The notes beneath the pieces are model-generated. The model saw only the letters and a list, made by a program, of their open reading frames with translations, did not search any database and had not been told where the DNA came from. 10,134 nucleotides of DNA from Echinostoma caproni. Lineage: Eukaryota; Platyhelminthes; Trematoda; Plagiorchiida; Echinostomatidae. The position numbers were made by a program, and so were the translations under genes. Location: assembly GCA_900618425.1 (NCBI GenBank), contig UZAN01054996.1, positions 1 through 10,134 on the forward strand. Reading direction: 5' to 3'. This document shows, piece after piece, positions 8,563 to 10,134 of the stretch. The first letter of the stretch is position 1. Each line of letters begins with the position of its first letter.

Positions 8563-8586
8563 GAACTGAACTGAACTGAACTGAAC
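8563..8586 (+). repeat. 3' terminal (GAACT)n tandem repeat of the CR1-like element
   Basis: Four perfect GAACT units plus GAAC. CR1/jockey-group elements often end in a short tandem repeat rather than poly-A. The BEL RT reading frame resumes within two bases, at 8588, so this repeat marks the 3' boundary of the insertion. Confidence 0.85.
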
Positions 8587-8587
8587 A

Positions 8588-8902
8588 GACTATCTGCTGA
8601 CCGTTTATCCATTCGAAGCAGTTTACTTGCCATTCTGCGCAAACTGGGCACTTCGGCAGACAGTTTCACAGCATGGAAACGATTTATCCGCTTTGATACC
8701 ATCTATTGTTTGGAATAACGTCCACGTCGACGATTTCCTGAGCGCATTCATTGACGCAAAAGTGGTTTCTCAAAACATAGTGGAGCTGGGTTACCTACTA
8801 GAAAAGGGAGGTTTTCGTCTCACTAAGTGATTGTCTGATTTGCGTGTAGTTTAAGTCAGCGTCCCCGAGCCCGACAGATCGAACGTTACCCTCAACCTAG
8901 CC
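8588..8902 (+). pseudogene. BEL/Pao reverse transcriptase, palm motif and thumb, with two stops
   Basis: One frame runs through the segment with only two stops. It reads DYLLTVYPFEAVYLPFCANW, then LRQTVSQHGNDLSALIP, then NVHVDDFLSAFIDA, where the catalytic Asp-Asp pair of the palm is kept (codons 8729-8734). LEKGGFRLTK follows, the next codon is a TGA (8828-8830) at a position that is normally Trp, then LSDLRVV, a TAA at 8855-8857 and VSVPEPDRSNVTLNLA up to 8902. The domain order continues directly from the left BEL half at about 4490. Homology stops at about 8902, where the minus-strand RTE-like element begins. Confidence 0.92.
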
Positions 8903-8922
8903 AGGCGACAGGAGAACTTGGC

Positions 8923-9760
8923 TCATAACAAGGCGTGATCGGTATCCACAGCTGTTGACCAGTAACAGCGGCAGTCTTGAATTGATCCCCTCCAGTGGTA
9001 ACTGATGGCGATGTGGTCGATCTGGGTCCAGCGCTGTGAAGAGGTTGGCGGTTTCCATATAAGTCGATGGCGTTTCTTGTGCCAGAAGTTCGTGTTTGAC
9101 AGGAACAATCCGTGGTCCGTGCAGAGTTGAAGTTGGCGTTTCCCGTTCTCCATCCAGTTGGCTGGAATTGCATGTGGTCCGCCATGAAGTCTTTCTGATT
9201 CGTCCAGGGATCCCACTTGAGCACTGAAGTCCCCGGCGACTACTGCGACGTCCGTTGATTAAGCACCTTAGAGTAGTTGAGAATGATCCTGGTAGAATTC
9301 ATCCTTGATCTCAGATATACTGCAATCTGTCGGTGCATACGCCGATATGACGAATAGACATTGACGCTTCGTTCTTTAGCTGTTGACCCGAGCTGAACCG
9401 TTGAGACGTACAGCGCACAATCGGCTACTGACTGGAATCCAGTCAAGAAGCGAGCGCTCAGCCTTGGCACTTAGCACAATCCCGACACCAGCAATACCGC
9501 GAGCTTCGGATGCCGAATCGCCTGACACACGAAGAGTGAAGCGTGAGGTTGAGGTCGGATCAGAAGAAAGCAGAGAAATAATGGAAGTGGGGTCTTGTAT
9601 GTGTCTTTTGGAGACACAACACACATCTACATTGAGAGTTTCGAGGGTTCTAGCCGGAGCAGCTTGTTGGCCAATGTGATAGAGCGTGCGGACATTGAAC
9701 GCGGCTAGGTGAAAAAGGGATTTTGGCTTCAAAAATCTTGTAGCTTCTGAATATCTGACC
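8923..9760 (-). pseudogene. RTE-like AP endonuclease domain, inactive
   Basis: The intact domain nicks target DNA for insertion. From the N-terminal side it reads HLAAFNVRTLYHIGQQAAPA, then DVCCVSKRHIQDP, where the catalytic Glu position is Lys (codon 9609-9607), then RFTLRVSGDSASEARGIAGV and LDWIPVSSRLCAVRLNGSAR. A frameshift at about 9370-9380 leads into a frame with AYAPTDC, EIKDEFY, two stops near 9260-9275, VVAGDF with its Asp kept (codon 9231-9229), LQLCTDHGLFLSNTNF, TQIDHIAISYHWRG and DTDHALL with the Asp-His pair (8940-8935). A TGA at 8925-8923 follows. The Glu to Lys change, the shift and the stops make it dead. Confidence 0.92.
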
Positions 9761-10116
9761 TTGATGATAAAACGCTGAGTGATATTCGATGAGTGGCATA
9801 AACAGGAGGCATCTGGGATTATTCGGGGTTGAGAAGAAGAACTGGACAGATGGGAAAGATGGTTTTCCAAATGGATGCCTAAGACTTTCGATCACAACAC
9901 ACTTTGCGGTAGCCCACACCGACAAAGGGTTTTTTCTTTGGGAACCCTAACCGGAGCTTTTGACTCAAGTGTCTGACCCACAAGGCAATGAGGCGTAAAT
10001 CCAACGCGGGAGCGTGAACGAAGCACCCGTGTGGGAGCTTCTGGAGATCTGTCACGCAAGGCCTTTGAATTTCGGTTAAGTTTGTTGTTCGCCGGTGTGT
10101 TGATTATCGGTCGGGA
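9761..10116 (-). pseudogene. Open frame upstream of the RTE endonuclease, N-terminal extension or leader
   Basis: The frame of the endonuclease stays open upstream on the minus strand from a TGA at 10119-10117 to about 9376, with a single TGA at 9894-9892. The part from 10116 to 9895 is basic and Ser/Pro/Arg-rich (INTPANNKLNRNSK, then RVLRSRSRVGF) with no known domain. It may be the true N-terminus of the ORF, a translated 5' leader, or chance. The first ATG after the stop is at 9870 and would give a shorter start (MENHLSHLS). Confidence 0.45.
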
Positions 10117-10134
10117 TCAGCCCTTAGCCTCATG

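Larger units (their letters stand above)
4495..8586 (+). mobile_element. CR1/jockey-like non-LTR retrotransposon, nearly full length, decayed
   Basis: In order: a 5' leader (about 4495-4830), ORF1 (about 4831-5890), ORF2 with an AP-like endonuclease and reverse transcriptase (5947-8408), a 3' untranslated part (8409-8562) and a terminal (GAACT)4GAAC repeat (8563-8586). The two-ORF layout, the endonuclease before the RT, the C-terminal text of ORF2 and a short tandem repeat instead of poly-A all fit the CR1/jockey group. The total of about 4.1 kb is near full size for that group. The 5' end is inferred from where BEL homology stops and is uncertain by some tens of bases. Many frameshifts and stops show it is old. 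Confidence 0.88.
3190..8902 (+). mobile_element. BEL/Pao LTR retrotransposon fragment, split by a CR1-like insertion
   Basis: The left half (3190 to about 4495) holds the aspartic protease, the DUF1758-type domain and the N-terminal two thirds of the RT. The right half (8588-8902) holds the RT catalytic motif and thumb. The RT order is continuous across the gap: the left half stops after a stretch with EENRDALR and the right half resumes with the next conserved block, DYLLTVYPF. Neither LTR, gag, RNase H nor integrase of this element is in the window. Its right end meets the RTE-like element at about 8902 without an LTR. Confidence 0.88.
8903..10134 (-). mobile_element. RTE-like non-LTR retrotransposon, 5' part only, decayed
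   Basis: On the minus strand a 5' segment (10134 to about 9760) is followed by an AP-type endonuclease (about 9760-8923) and then ends at about 8903, before any reverse transcriptase. The endonuclease text matches what I remember of a very common trematode repeat, often annotated in databases as craniofacial development protein 2-like, which is an RTE-type endonuclease. No 3' end, tail or target duplication is visible. The element's right edge lies beyond the window. Confidence 0.8.

Noticed and set aside
4488..8593. Target-site duplication around the CR1-like insertion
   Set aside because: Only very short and imperfect similarity (GA and TAT) is shared by the two flanks, which is not enough to call a duplication.
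9383..9679. 98-codon plus-strand open frame
   Set aside because: Antisense to the RTE-like endonuclease; no motif of its own.
1..10134. Retron, diversity-generating retroelement or CRISPR-associated reverse transcriptase
   Set aside because: All RT text belongs to eukaryotic retrotransposon families with integrase, BEL protease or AP-type endonuclease domains; there are no template/variable repeats, no msr/msd-like RNA and no regular direct repeats.
1..10134. tRNA, rRNA or host protein genes
   Set aside because: No cloverleaf-like sequence with A and B boxes, no rRNA text, and no coding region outside retrotransposon families could be supported by reading; a covariance-model search was not possible.

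Overview
The window looks like a piece of an invertebrate animal genome made almost entirely of decayed retrotransposons. No host protein gene, RNA gene, prokaryotic operon or CRISPR array can be supported. The mix of families (Ty3/gypsy, BEL/Pao, a CR1/jockey-like non-LTR element and an RTE-like non-LTR element) and the wording of the RTE-like endonuclease, which I recognise from repeats common in trematodes, suggest a parasitic flatworm. That host assignment is an inference from memory, not a search result. Every coding region carries frameshifts, in-frame stops and often lost catalytic residues, so nothing here is likely to make an active enzyme.

Layout from left to right. (1) Positions 1-2949, minus strand: the 3' two thirds of a Ty3/gypsy element, running from the end of reverse transcriptase through RNase H and integrase to a long non-coding stretch, a purine tract and the start of an LTR that leaves the window at its left edge. 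(2) Positions 2950-3190: unassigned junction DNA. (3) About 3190-4495 and 8588-8902, plus strand: two halves of one BEL/Pao element. They hold the aspartic protease, the DUF1758-type region and most of the reverse transcriptase. The left half also carries an unexplained insert of about 180 bases. (4) About 4495-8586, plus strand: a nearly complete CR1-like non-LTR element, with a 5' leader, ORF1 (coiled coil plus RRM-like part), ORF2 (AP-type endonuclease plus reverse transcriptase) and a 3' (GAACT)n tail. It sits inside the BEL/Pao reverse transcriptase gene. (5) About 8903-10134, minus strand: the 5' part of an RTE-like element with its endonuclease domain, cut off just after that domain.

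The history that can be read: a BEL/Pao copy was already present when the CR1-like element landed in its RT gene, since the BEL reading frame resumes right after the CR1 tail. The BEL fragment itself has no LTR at either end in this window. It meets a broken gypsy RT on the left and a broken RTE element on the right, so deletion or rearrangement shaped those edges. I found no previously undescribed functional system. The points worth checking are the nesting, the abrupt junctions, the unexplained insert at about 4132-4308 and the large region of unknown origin between the gypsy pol and its purine tract.
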